A stretch of 64,000 bases of DNA, from assembly GCA_902584225.1 (NCBI GenBank), contig CACHYX010000002.1, positions 1 through 64,000 of the forward strand, written 5' to 3'. The number at the start of each line of letters is the position of its first letter. The first letter of the stretch is position 1. Positions 8,903 to 16,167 of the stretch are shown here, piece by piece. Below the pieces are notes generated by a model that worked only from the letters and a program-made list of their open reading frames with translations, was not told the origin of the DNA and ran no database searches. A program made the position numbers and the translations under genes. The stretch is from an uncultured Pelagibacteraceae bacterium. Its GTDB lineage: Bacteria; Pseudomonadota; Alphaproteobacteria; Pelagibacterales; Pelagibacteraceae.

Positions 8903-9820
8903 ATGAGTAAAAAAAACGTACTTTCTGTTAAAAAATTAAATAAAATTTATCGAAAGAATATCCATGCACTTAAAGATTTAAACTTAGAGGTGAATGAAGG
9001 AGAAATTTTAGGACTTCTTGGTCCAAATGGAGCGGGAAAAAGTACTTTTATAAATATTCTTGCAGGTGTTACAGATAAAACCTCAGGTGAAGTAATTGTC
9101 TGGGGATTTGATTTAGATAAAAATCCACGCCAAGTTAGAGTTTCGCTAGGAATTGTTCCTCAAGAAATAAACGTTGACCCTTTCTTTACTCCAAAAAAAC
9201 TATTAGATCTTCAAGCTGGTTTATTTGGAGTTAAAAAAAAAGATAGGATAACAGATACCATACTTGATCTAGTCGCTTTAAAAGATAAATCAAATAGTTA
9301 TACAAGAAATTTATCAGGTGGTATGAAGAGAAGACTGTTGATAGCGAAAGCCTTAGTTCATAAACCACCAATAATTATACTAGATGAACCAACTGCAGGT
9401 GTCGATGTCGAACTTAGAAAAAATTTGTGGGAAAATATTAGATCCCTTAGAAAACTTGGAGTAACAATTATTCTGACTACACACTATCTCCAAGAAGCTG
9501 AAGAATTGTGCGACAGAGTCGGTATAATTCACAAAGGTAATCTTATAGCGTTAGATACAACTGAAAATATGTTAAATAAAATTCAAACAAAAACTATTAA
9601 ATTTGAAATTAATAAGAGAATAGTTTTAGACGATATTAATGATAAAAATTATAAAATTTTAATTAACACAGATTCAGAATTTAAGATAGAATATAATAAA
9701 CAAGAATTTAACATACAAAAAATAATCAAGTTATTAGAAAATCAAGGAATAGTAATTAAAGATATTAAATCTGAGGACCCAGATTTAGAGGACGTTTTTG
9801 TGAATTTAACAAATAACTAG
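8903..9820 (+). CDS. ABC transporter ATP-binding protein, ABC-2 exporter (YadG/DrrA) type
   Basis: A 305-residue nucleotide-binding subunit. Walker A is GPNGAGKST (residues 40-48), the signature is LSGGMKRRL (137-145), Walker B is IIILDEP (157-163) and the switch His is H194 in LTTHYLQEAEE. The C-terminal 80 residues form the extra domain seen in DrrA/YadG-type exporters, ending with the usual DLEDVFVNLT. Such proteins work with an ABC-2 permease to move lipids, drugs or polysaccharides outwards, but no permease gene adjoins it. The next gene, 32 bases downstream, is bioY. BioY energising ATPases (BioM/EcfA) lack this C-terminal domain, so the two are probably unrelated functionally. Confidence 0.88.
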   Translation: MSKKNVLSVKKLNKIYRKNIHALKDLNLEVNEGEILGLLGPNGAGKSTFINILAGVTDKTSGEVIVWGFDLDKNPRQVRVSLGIVPQEINVDPFFTPKKLLDLQAGLFGVKKKDRITDTILDLVALKDKSNSYTRNLSGGMKRRLLIAKALVHKPPIIILDEPTAGVDVELRKNLWENIRSLRKLGVTIILTTHYLQEAEELCDRVGIIHKGNLIALDTTENMLNKIQTKTIKFEINKRIVLDDINDKNYKILINTDSEFKIEYNKQEFNIQKIIKLLENQGIVIKDIKSEDPDLEDVFVNLTNN

Positions 9821-9852
9821 ATTAAAAACTTAAATTAATATATTATTAAATT

Positions 9853-10404
9853 ATGGAAACCGTTAAGCTGATTCAAAATAACAAAATAATTAAAAACGCT
9901 ATTATTGTTTTTTTAGGAACAATTTTGTTAACGATTTCAGCAAAATTAAAAATACCGTTTTACCCAGTTCCAATGACAATGCAGACATTCGTTGTAATAT
10001 TTTTGGGAATGTGTTTTGGTTATAAATTAGGTTTAGCTACAGTTGCACTTTATTTAATTGAGGGCATTGTTGGAATACCAGTTTTTTCTAATTCTCCAGA
10101 AAAAGGTGTTGGCATGATTTATTTTACAGGTCCAACGATGGGATATCTTTTAGGTTTTATAATAGCGGTTTATTTGGCTGGAAAATTTAATTTTAATAAA
10201 AACTATCTTTTAAATTTTATTAAGATTTTTTTCTCAGTTTTACCAATTTATGTATTGGGACTTCTTTGGTTAGGAATTTTAATTGGTTGGGATAAACCAA
10301 TTTTTGATCTAGGAGCAAAACCTTTTTTATTAGCGGAATTATTTAAAATATTTCTTTTAGTTATAATTTCTACAAAAGTCGATTTTTTTAAAAAGTTTAT
10401 CTAG
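9853..10404 (+). CDS. bioY: BioY family biotin transporter (S component)
   Basis: An integral membrane protein of 183 residues with about six hydrophobic segments. It carries BioY family marks: KIPFYPVPMTMQTFVV near residue 35, then the GYKLGLATVALYLIEG segment and GPTMGYLLGF. BioY takes up biotin, either alone or with ECF energising subunits; none are nearby. This fits an organism that imports vitamins. It follows the ABC ATPase gene by 32 bases and its end overlaps the convergent regA gene by eight bases. Confidence 0.9.
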   Translation: METVKLIQNNKIIKNAIIVFLGTILLTISAKLKIPFYPVPMTMQTFVVIFLGMCFGYKLGLATVALYLIEGIVGIPVFSNSPEKGVGMIYFTGPTMGYLLGFIIAVYLAGKFNFNKNYLLNFIKIFFSVLPIYVLGLLWLGILIGWDKPIFDLGAKPFLLAELFKIFLLVIISTKVDFFKKFI

Positions 10405-10957
10405 GCGATCTTTTTGATAAAATTCTCTGAAGAGTTCTACGATGCATTTTTAGTCTTCTAGCTGTTTCAGAAACATTTCTATTACATAATTCAAATACTC
10501 TGTGGATATGTTCCCACTTAACTCTATCTGCAGACATAGGGTTATCTGGGGGATCAGCTTTTCTATTTGGATCTGCTAAAAGTGCTTTTTCAACGTCGTC
10601 AGCATCAGCAGGTTTTGCAAGATAATCGATTGCACCTTGTTTGATTGCTGCAACAGCTGTTGGAATATTCCCATAGCCTGTTAACATCACAATTCTACTA
10701 TCTGCATTAGAATTTTGAATTTCTTTTACAACTTCCAATCCGTTACCATCACCAAGCCTTAAGTCCACTACAGCAAATGCAGGTTTATTTGTTTTAACAG
10801 CATCAATTCCTTTTTTTACACCTTCAGCTTGTGAAACTTTAAATCCCTTCTTTTCCATAGCTCTAGCTAAGCGCTCTCTGAAAGGATTATCGTCATCTAC
10901 AATTAGAAGAGATTTATCTTCAAATTGGCTTATATTTTTTACGTTTTGGACGTTCAT
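10397..10957 (-). CDS. regA: Redox response regulator RegA/ActR/PrrA
   Basis: A 186-residue regulator. The receiver domain has LIVDDDNPFRERL, the phospho-acceptor Asp65 in AVVDLRLGDG, MLTGYGNI and an intact Lys-Pro (YLAKPAD). The C-terminal Fis-type helix-turn-helix, NVSETARRLKMHRRTLQRIL (about 158-177), is the nearly invariant DNA-binding segment of RegA. In alphaproteobacteria RegA, paired with the membrane kinase RegB (not in this window), adjusts respiration and carbon and nitrogen genes to redox state. It is transcribed divergently from the polyamine operon, so the 174-base gap may carry control signals for both. Confidence 0.95.
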   Translation of the reverse strand: MNVQNVKNISQFEDKSLLIVDDDNPFRERLARAMEKKGFKVSQAEGVKKGIDAVKTNKPAFAVVDLRLGDGNGLEVVKEIQNSNADSRIVMLTGYGNIPTAVAAIKQGAIDYLAKPADADDVEKALLADPNRKADPPDNPMSADRVKWEHIHRVFELCNRNVSETARRLKMHRRTLQRILSKRSPR

Positions 10958-10962
10958 TAGGA

Positions 10963-10992
10963 TCTATATGGAGTTTATTTTAAAAATTTCAA
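10963..10992 (-). promoter_or_regulatory. Candidate sigma-70 promoter for regA, possibly giving a near-leaderless mRNA
   Basis: On the minus strand TTGAAA (10992-10987), 18 bases, TATAGA (10968-10963). The -10 box ends only five bases before the regA ATG at 10957, and no Shine-Dalgarno sequence is seen. If it is used, transcription would begin at or next to the start codon. The spacer is one base longer than ideal. Confidence 0.35.
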
Positions 10993-11075
10993 GAGGCTTT
11001 GTGGACATCAACTTTTATCAATTATTTTCTTTACACTAGGTAAAAAAACCCTTAAATGCTCAATTTAATGAAATT

Positions 11076-11092
11076 TGCATAACTGTTATGCA
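11076..11092 (+). promoter_or_regulatory. 17-base inverted repeat with following T tracts in the leader of the polyamine operon
   Basis: TGCATAACTGTTATGCA is a perfect seven-base stem around CTG, followed at once by a run of eight T and, nine bases later, a second run of nine T (11110-11118). It lies 40 bases before the decarboxylase ATG. It may be an attenuator or terminator hairpin, or an operator dyad. A polyamine-responsive leader is an attractive idea, but I cannot match it to the speF RNA or any known class. Confidence 0.45.
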
Positions 11093-11131
11093 GATTTTTT
11101 TTGTTAAATTTTTTTTTACGGAGCTAAAAAA

Positions 11132-12310
11132 ATGAAAAAATTTAAAACGGTTGATGAATTAATTAATGTAATCAAACCTTCTGATCCAGTTTACTGCATC
11201 AGAAAAAACTCTATAAAAAAAGCTACCAAAGTTTTTTTACAAAATTTCCCAGGCAAAATCCTATATGCGGTTAAAACTAATCCACATCCTTTTATAGTCA
11301 AAACTCTTATAGAATCAGGAATAAAGAATTTTGATGTTGCTTCAATAAAAGAGATAGGGATGATTAAAAAGATCAACAAAGATTTAGAGTGTTCTTATAT
11401 GCATACTGTAAAAAGTAGAGAAAGTATTAGAGAGGCGTATTTTCAATATAATGTTAAAAGTTTTTCATTAGATACAAAAGAAGAATTAATTAAAATTATT
11501 GAATCTACAGAACAAGCTAAGGATCTCGAATTATATGTAAGAGTGGCTGTTTCCAATGAACATGCTGAGATTGATTTATCAAAAAAATTTGGTGCATTAA
11601 GTTCTGAAGCAATCGGGTTATTAAGATTAACTAAACAATATGCAAAAAAAATTGGTTTAAGTTTTCATGTTGGTTCGCAATGCATGCATCCTATTTCATA
11701 TGCAAAGGGTATTTCTGAAATTGGAAATATAATTAAAAAAACAAAAATTATTCCAGATGTAATAAATATTGGAGGAGGATTTCCAACTATCTACCCAGAT
11801 CTAATTCCAACTTCACTGGATAGTTATTTTAATGAGATTAAAACAGCTCTTGAAAAATTGAAGTTAAATAAAATGCCCGAAATTATTTGTGAACCAGGAA
11901 GAGCGTTGGTCGCAGAGTCAGGGTCAACGATAGTAAAAGTGAATTTAAGGAAAAAACAAAAGCTTTATATAAATGATGGAACTTACGGAACTTTATTTGA
12001 TGGTGGAGTTCCAAACATAGTTTACCCCTCAAGGATTATTACAAATGGAAGAATGATTTCAAAAAAAATGACTGCTTTTGATTTTTATGGACCAACTTGT
12101 GATAGTCTTGATTATATGAAAGGACCTTTTATTTTACCTAATAATGTAAAGGAGAATGATTACATAGAACTTGGTCAACTAGGTGCGTATGGATTAACTT
12201 TTAGAACTCAATTTAACGGCTTTTATTCTAACGAGATTTATGAAGTTGAGGATGAACCAATAATGACTATGTACGATAGAGATAAAAATAAAGGATCTCT
12301 AGTCGCATAA
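11132..12310 (+). CDS. PLP-dependent ornithine/lysine decarboxylase-like enzyme (fold III, alanine racemase type)
   Basis: A 392-residue decarboxylase of the eukaryotic ODC/DapDC family. The PLP lysine is K48 in YAVKTNPHP. Further marks are HVGSQC, the GGGFP phosphate loop, EPGRALVAESG and the C-terminal CDSLDYM motif carrying the active-site Cys contributed by the partner subunit, as in ornithine decarboxylase. The likely reaction is ornithine to putrescine; lysine to cadaverine cannot be excluded. It has a good ribosome site (GGAG at 11120-11123). The TAA is followed immediately by the ATG of the deoxyhypusine synthase-like gene. It heads a three-gene operon with that gene and a ureohydrolase, which supports a polyamine role. 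Confidence 0.87.
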   Translation: MKKFKTVDELINVIKPSDPVYCIRKNSIKKATKVFLQNFPGKILYAVKTNPHPFIVKTLIESGIKNFDVASIKEIGMIKKINKDLECSYMHTVKSRESIREAYFQYNVKSFSLDTKEELIKIIESTEQAKDLELYVRVAVSNEHAEIDLSKKFGALSSEAIGLLRLTKQYAKKIGLSFHVGSQCMHPISYAKGISEIGNIIKKTKIIPDVINIGGGFPTIYPDLIPTSLDSYFNEIKTALEKLKLNKMPEIICEPGRALVAESGSTIVKVNLRKKQKLYINDGTYGTLFDGGVPNIVYPSRIITNGRMISKKMTAFDFYGPTCDSLDYMKGPFILPNNVKENDYIELGQLGAYGLTFRTQFNGFYSNEIYEVEDEPIMTMYDRDKNKGSLVA

Positions 12311-13354
12311 ATGTCAGAAAAGAAAAATTTAGGCCACAATACAAAAAAAAATTTTCTTAACAAACCTGTAGAGCACATTGACATAACTTCTTTTGACTCT
12401 CGAGATATTATATCGTCGATGCAAAAAATGTCTTTTGTCTCCAGAGAGACAGGAAATGCTGCAAGTATTTTTAACGAAATGTTAAAAGATAAAAATTGCA
12501 CAATTTTTTTGACACTTGCAGGATCAACATCTGCTGCTGGATGCATGAATATCTATAAAGATATGGTTAAATACAACATGGTAGATGCAATCGTTGCTAC
12601 TGGCGCATCTATTGTTGACATGGATTTTTTTGAGGGTTTGGGTTTTAAACACTATCAAGGTTCACAATTTCAAGATGATAGTGAACTTAGAAAAAATTAT
12701 ATTGATAGGATTTACGATACTTATATTGATGAGGATGAATTGCAAATGTGCGATAAAATTATATGTGAAATAGCTGATAAATTACCCCCAAAGACATACA
12801 CCTCTAGAGAATTTATATATGAAATGGGAAGATATTTAAAAGATAATTCAAAAAAAAAAGGTTCATTAATAGAAACAGCTTTTGATAATAACGTTCCTAT
12901 TTTTTGCCCTGCTTTTACTGACTCTAGTGCTGGATTTGGATTAGTTATGCATCAAGAAAAAAATCCAAATAAACACATCATTATAGACTCAATTAGAGAA
13001 TTTAGAGAATTGACAGAAATTAAAATTAAATCAAAAAATTCTGGTCTATTTATGATTGGCGGTGGTGTCCCAAAAAATTTCATTCAAGACACAGTTATTT
13101 GTGCTGAATTATTAGGTAAAGAAGTGGATATGCACAAATATGCAATTCAAATAACTGTTGCAGACTCAAGGGACGGGGCATGTAGTAGTTCTACTCTTAA
13201 AGAGGCTAGTTCTTGGGGAAAAGTAGATATAACAAAAGAACAGATGGTTTTTGCTGAAGCAACAAGTGTACTGCCTTTAATTGCTAGTGATGCTTATCAT
13301 AAAGGTGAATGGAAAAAGAGAGAAAGAAAAAATTTTTCAAAAATATTTTCTTGA
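12311..13354 (+). CDS. Deoxyhypusine synthase-family protein, possible homospermidine synthase
   Basis: A 347-residue NAD-dependent enzyme of the deoxyhypusine synthase family. The segment GGGVPKNF contains a lysine (K255) at the place of the catalytic lysine that carries the butylamine intermediate in human DHS. It is followed by TVADSRDGACSSSTLKEASSWGK, which lines up with the conserved active-site end of DHS. Bacteria have EF-P rather than the DHS substrate eIF5A. Bacterial homologues are therefore thought to transfer the aminobutyl group to a small amine such as putrescine, giving homospermidine. Context supports this: a putrescine-forming decarboxylase abuts it upstream and a ureohydrolase follows 17 bases downstream. 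The product is inference. Confidence 0.85.
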   Translation: MSEKKNLGHNTKKNFLNKPVEHIDITSFDSRDIISSMQKMSFVSRETGNAASIFNEMLKDKNCTIFLTLAGSTSAAGCMNIYKDMVKYNMVDAIVATGASIVDMDFFEGLGFKHYQGSQFQDDSELRKNYIDRIYDTYIDEDELQMCDKIICEIADKLPPKTYTSREFIYEMGRYLKDNSKKKGSLIETAFDNNVPIFCPAFTDSSAGFGLVMHQEKNPNKHIIIDSIREFRELTEIKIKSKNSGLFMIGGGVPKNFIQDTVICAELLGKEVDMHKYAIQITVADSRDGACSSSTLKEASSWGKVDITKEQMVFAEATSVLPLIASDAYHKGEWKKRERKNFSKIFS

Positions 13355-13371
13355 TAGAATAGGATCCCGAA

Positions 13372-14247
13372 GTGAAATATCTTTCAAACAAAAATGGTTT
13401 TTTAGGTGTCGATAATAAATTTAATTTTAAAGAAAAAGTAATTGTTGTTCCGTTTGGTCTAGAAAAAACTGTGAGCTATGGAGGAGGTACCAGAAATGGA
13501 CCAAAAGAAATTATTAAAGCCTCCCATCAAGTTGAGCTTTATGATGAAGAATTAAATTGTGAACCTTTCAAGAAAATTGGAATTAAAACTTTAAAACCTT
13601 TTAAAATAGAAAAAAATGTTAAAAAAGCTCTCAGTGTAATGTCAAAAATTAATCAAGGCATATTGGAAAAAAAATTATTCCCTATGACCTTGGGAGGAGA
13701 GCATTCAATAACGCCTGGATGTATAGCTCCTTTTACTAAAAAGTTCAAAAATATTTGTCTTTTGCACTTTGATGCTCATGCAGATTTACGAGACAGTTAT
13801 AATGGAGAAAAATTTTCACATGCATCTGCAATTCGAAGATGTTTAGATTATCCAAATGTTTCTGTTATTTCATTTGGTATAAGAAATATATCTAAAGAAG
13901 AAATTCCATTTTTAAAAAGAAATTCAAAAAGAATAAAAATCTTTTGGGCAAAAGATAAAAGTAAATGGGATTTAAATAAATTTAAACGATTAATAAATAA
14001 TAAAAATGTTTATATTACTTTTGATGTTGATGGATTAGACTCGGGCATTATGCCGGCAACTGGTACACCTGAGCCTGGTGGATTGTTTTGGGATGAAACA
14101 TTGAGTATTCTTAAAATTGCTGCAAAAAATTCAAATATTGTTGGTGCAGACTTAAATGAACTTTCACCTATTAAGGGTTTTAATTCATATAATTTTCTAG
14201 CAGCTAAATTGGTCTACAAAATTTTATCTTATAAATTTTTATATTAA
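13372..14247 (+). CDS. speB: Ureohydrolase family protein (agmatinase-like)
   Basis: A 291-residue binuclear manganese hydrolase that removes urea from a guanidino compound. Metal ligands are visible: H111 in GGEHSITPG; D134, H136 and D138 in HFDAHADLRD; D218 and D220 in TFDVDGLD. The segment PATGTPEPGGL is of the agmatinase rather than arginase type. The start is a GTG preceded by AGGAT. Agmatinase gives putrescine from agmatine, yet the operon begins with an ornithine decarboxylase-like enzyme that would also give putrescine, and no arginine decarboxylase is visible. The true substrate may therefore be arginine or another guanidine. The end overlaps the convergent yhhQ-like gene by four bases. 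Confidence 0.85.
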   Translation: MKYLSNKNGFLGVDNKFNFKEKVIVVPFGLEKTVSYGGGTRNGPKEIIKASHQVELYDEELNCEPFKKIGIKTLKPFKIEKNVKKALSVMSKINQGILEKKLFPMTLGGEHSITPGCIAPFTKKFKNICLLHFDAHADLRDSYNGEKFSHASAIRRCLDYPNVSVISFGIRNISKEEIPFLKRNSKRIKIFWAKDKSKWDLNKFKRLINNKNVYITFDVDGLDSGIMPATGTPEPGGLFWDETLSILKIAAKNSNIVGADLNELSPIKGFNSYNFLAAKLVYKILSYKFLY

Positions 14248-14798
14248 TTTTGAACTGGCTTTAGAGTGCCTAATAATAATCTAAAAGGTATTAACATTAC
14301 TAGTGCAACAAATATTTTTACCGCTAGATCACCTAAAGATAAAGTAACCCAAGGAACACCAGTTGAATAAAAAGAAATTGAAAAGAATAAGAAGGTATCA
14401 ACTGTGGATCCTATAAGAGATGAGGTTAATGGAGCAATGAACCATCGTTTTTTTCTTAACTTATCAAATACTTGAACATCCAAAAGTTGAGCAACTAAAA
14501 ATGCTGATCCTGATCCAATTGCAATTCTAACTGATATTAAATCATCAAAATTAGTTGAGAAAAATAACGTAAAACTAATTCCAATTATAAATCCAAAATA
14601 TACAATTTTTCTCGCCGCAATCTTTCCATATGATCTATTTGCTAAATCTGTAATTAAAAAGGCTATAGGATAACTAAAAGCGCCATATGTTAGTAATTGC
14701 TCTAAACCGTAATATTTTATTGGAAATTGAACTAAGTAGTTTGAAGCTAAAACCACCAAACCCATTAAGAAAGAGAGGGTAAGAAAAACTTTATTCAT
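14244..14798 (-). CDS. Queuosine precursor transporter, YhhQ/VUT family
   Basis: A membrane protein of 184 residues with about six hydrophobic helices. It has the family segments SYPIAFLITDLANRSYG (near 40-57), the charged RKIVYFGF turn, and LTSSLIGSTVDTFLFFSISF near 125-145. The family imports preQ0 or preQ1, precursors of the tRNA base queuosine. It abuts rpmB (one-base overlap) and is probably transcribed from the rpmB promoter. It fits a vitamin- and precursor-scavenging lifestyle. Family assignment is good; the exact substrate is inferred. Confidence 0.85.
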   Translation of the reverse strand: MNKVFLTLSFLMGLVVLASNYLVQFPIKYYGLEQLLTYGAFSYPIAFLITDLANRSYGKIAARKIVYFGFIIGISFTLFFSTNFDDLISVRIAIGSGSAFLVAQLLDVQVFDKLRKKRWFIAPLTSSLIGSTVDTFLFFSISFYSTGVPWVTLSLGDLAVKIFVALVMLIPFRLLLGTLKPVQN

Positions 14799-15079
14799 TA
14801 TGCAGATTTTTGCAGAATACTTTTTTTAACTTTTTTAAGTCTATCTGATAGGTATTTTGATTTAACCTCTTTCATAAATTGATCAAAACTACCTTTTTTA
14901 TCAATTGATCTCATTGCAGAATTTGAGACATTTAATCTTAGGCTTTTATTCAAAATATCGCTCTTAAAATTTACTTTTTTAATACCAGGTAAAAATCTTC
15001 TTTTAACTTTATTATTTGCGTGGCTAACTTTGTGACCCTTTAAAGGTCTTTTGCCAGTAAGTTCACATTTCTTTGTCAT
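14798..15079 (-). CDS. rpmB: 50S ribosomal protein L28
   Basis: A 93-residue large-subunit protein. The start MTKKCELTGKRPLKGHKVSHANNKVKRRF matches the L28 consensus, including the Cys and TGK near the N-terminus and the SHANN segment, and the rest is basic. Length is normal for alphaproteobacteria. A strong promoter lies 12-40 bases upstream, so the gene can be expressed independently of pyrD. It is followed by the queuosine transporter gene with a one-base overlap. Confidence 0.97.
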   Translation of the reverse strand: MTKKCELTGKRPLKGHKVSHANNKVKRRFLPGIKKVNFKSDILNKSLRLNVSNSAMRSIDKKGSFDQFMKEVKSKYLSDRLKKVKKSILQKSA

Positions 15080-15091
15080 GATAGTTAACGT

Positions 15092-15120
15092 GGTATAAAT
15101 GTACTTTAGTTGTCAGTCAA
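15092..15120 (-). promoter_or_regulatory. Sigma-70-type promoter for rpmB
   Basis: Minus strand TTGACT (15120-15115), 17 bases, TATACC (15097-15092), ending 12 bases before the rpmB ATG. Both boxes and the spacing are close to consensus, and the short leader fits a highly expressed ribosomal protein gene. The same -35 box TTGACT precedes rplU. Confidence 0.6.
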
Positions 15121-15129
15121 GTCGATATT

Positions 15130-16167
15130 TTAAATTTTTCCAATAATATCGCTTAATTTTTTTACATTATTAGTTTCAAGAATATTATTTAACTCTTCTG
15201 AAATCTTGTTAACAATTTTTGGACCATGAAAAACCATACCTGTATAAAGTTGCACAAACTTTGCACCATGCATAAACTTTTGATAAGCCGTCTCACCAGA
15301 GTCCACTCCTCCTACACCAACTATATCTATCTTATTATTTAATATTTTATAAAAATTGTTTATCAATTTATTAGATATTTCATTCAAAGGTTTTCCTGAA
15401 AGACCTCCTTTTTGAAATTTCTTGTGGTTTTTCAAACTATCACGATTACCATCTGTGGTGTTAGAGACAATTACGGCTTTAATACCATAATCCAGAATTG
15501 TTCTGCAAATTTCCTCAACTTTTTTTTGATTAATATCAGGTGATATTTTAATAGCTATCGGAATATCATTTTTCAATTTTTCTCTTTCGTTATGAATACT
15601 TTCCAATAAATTTTTTAATTCTTCATTGTTATGAAAATCTCTTAAATTCTCCGTATTTGGTGATGAAATATTTATTGTAATATAATCAGCAATATCATGA
15701 AACTTCCTTAAACAATTTAAATAATCTTCAATTTTATTTTCTGAGTTCCAATTGGGTCCTATGTTTACTCCGAGCATCCCTATAGGTTTTTTTTTAATTA
15801 TTCTCGATCTTGCATCATCAGCCCCGTTATTATTAAATCCTAGTCGATTTATTAGAGCACAATCTTCCTCTAATCTAAAAACTCGAGGTTTTGGATTACC
15901 GTACTGACTTAAAGGAGTAACAGTGCCAACTTCAACAAAACCAAAACCAAGTTTAAATAATGGATTGTAAACTTCTGCATTTTTATCAAATCCAGCAGCT
16001 ATACCAATTGGATTCGGAATTTCTCTTCCAAATAATTTAGTTTTTAAAATTAATTCATTCTTTTTATAATCTTTAACAATTAAATTTGTTTTAAGTGCTT
16101 TTATTGCAAGATCATGCGCTAATTCAGGATCTAGCTTAAAAATAAAAGGTCTTATTTTTGAAAACAT
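15130..16167 (-). CDS. pyrD: Dihydroorotate dehydrogenase (quinone), class 2
   Basis: An FMN enzyme of 345 residues that oxidises dihydroorotate to orotate in pyrimidine synthesis and passes electrons to membrane quinone. The N-terminal extension (residues 1-35, FIFKLDPELAHDLAIKALK) is the membrane-associating region of class 2 enzymes. PIGIAAGFDKNAEV and the catalytic serine motif NISSPNTENLRD are present, with the FMN phosphate segments IGVGGVDSGE and VQLYTGMVF at the C-terminus. The end of lysS touches its start (one-base overlap). It is transcribed away from lysS towards rpmB. Confidence 0.97.
   Translation of the reverse strand: MFSKIRPFIFKLDPELAHDLAIKALKTNLIVKDYKKNELILKTKLFGREIPNPIGIAAGFDKNAEVYNPLFKLGFGFVEVGTVTPLSQYGNPKPRVFRLEEDCALINRLGFNNNGADDARSRIIKKKPIGMLGVNIGPNWNSENKIEDYLNCLRKFHDIADYITINISSPNTENLRDFHNNEELKNLLESIHNEREKLKNDIPIAIKISPDINQKKVEEICRTILDYGIKAVIVSNTTDGNRDSLKNHKKFQKGGLSGKPLNEISNKLINNFYKILNNKIDIVGVGGVDSGETAYQKFMHGAKFVQLYTGMVFHGPKIVNKISEELNNILETNNVKKLSDIIGKI

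Noticed and set aside
10993-11131. speF-type leader RNA before the decarboxylase gene.
   Set aside because: Apart from the short stem and T tracts I cannot recognise the conserved elements of that RNA class; left as an unassigned hairpin.
12238-12546. Antisense ORF of 102 residues across the decarboxylase/DHS junction.
   Set aside because: It lies opposite two clearly conserved genes, has no family resemblance and no own ribosome site; it is a shadow frame.
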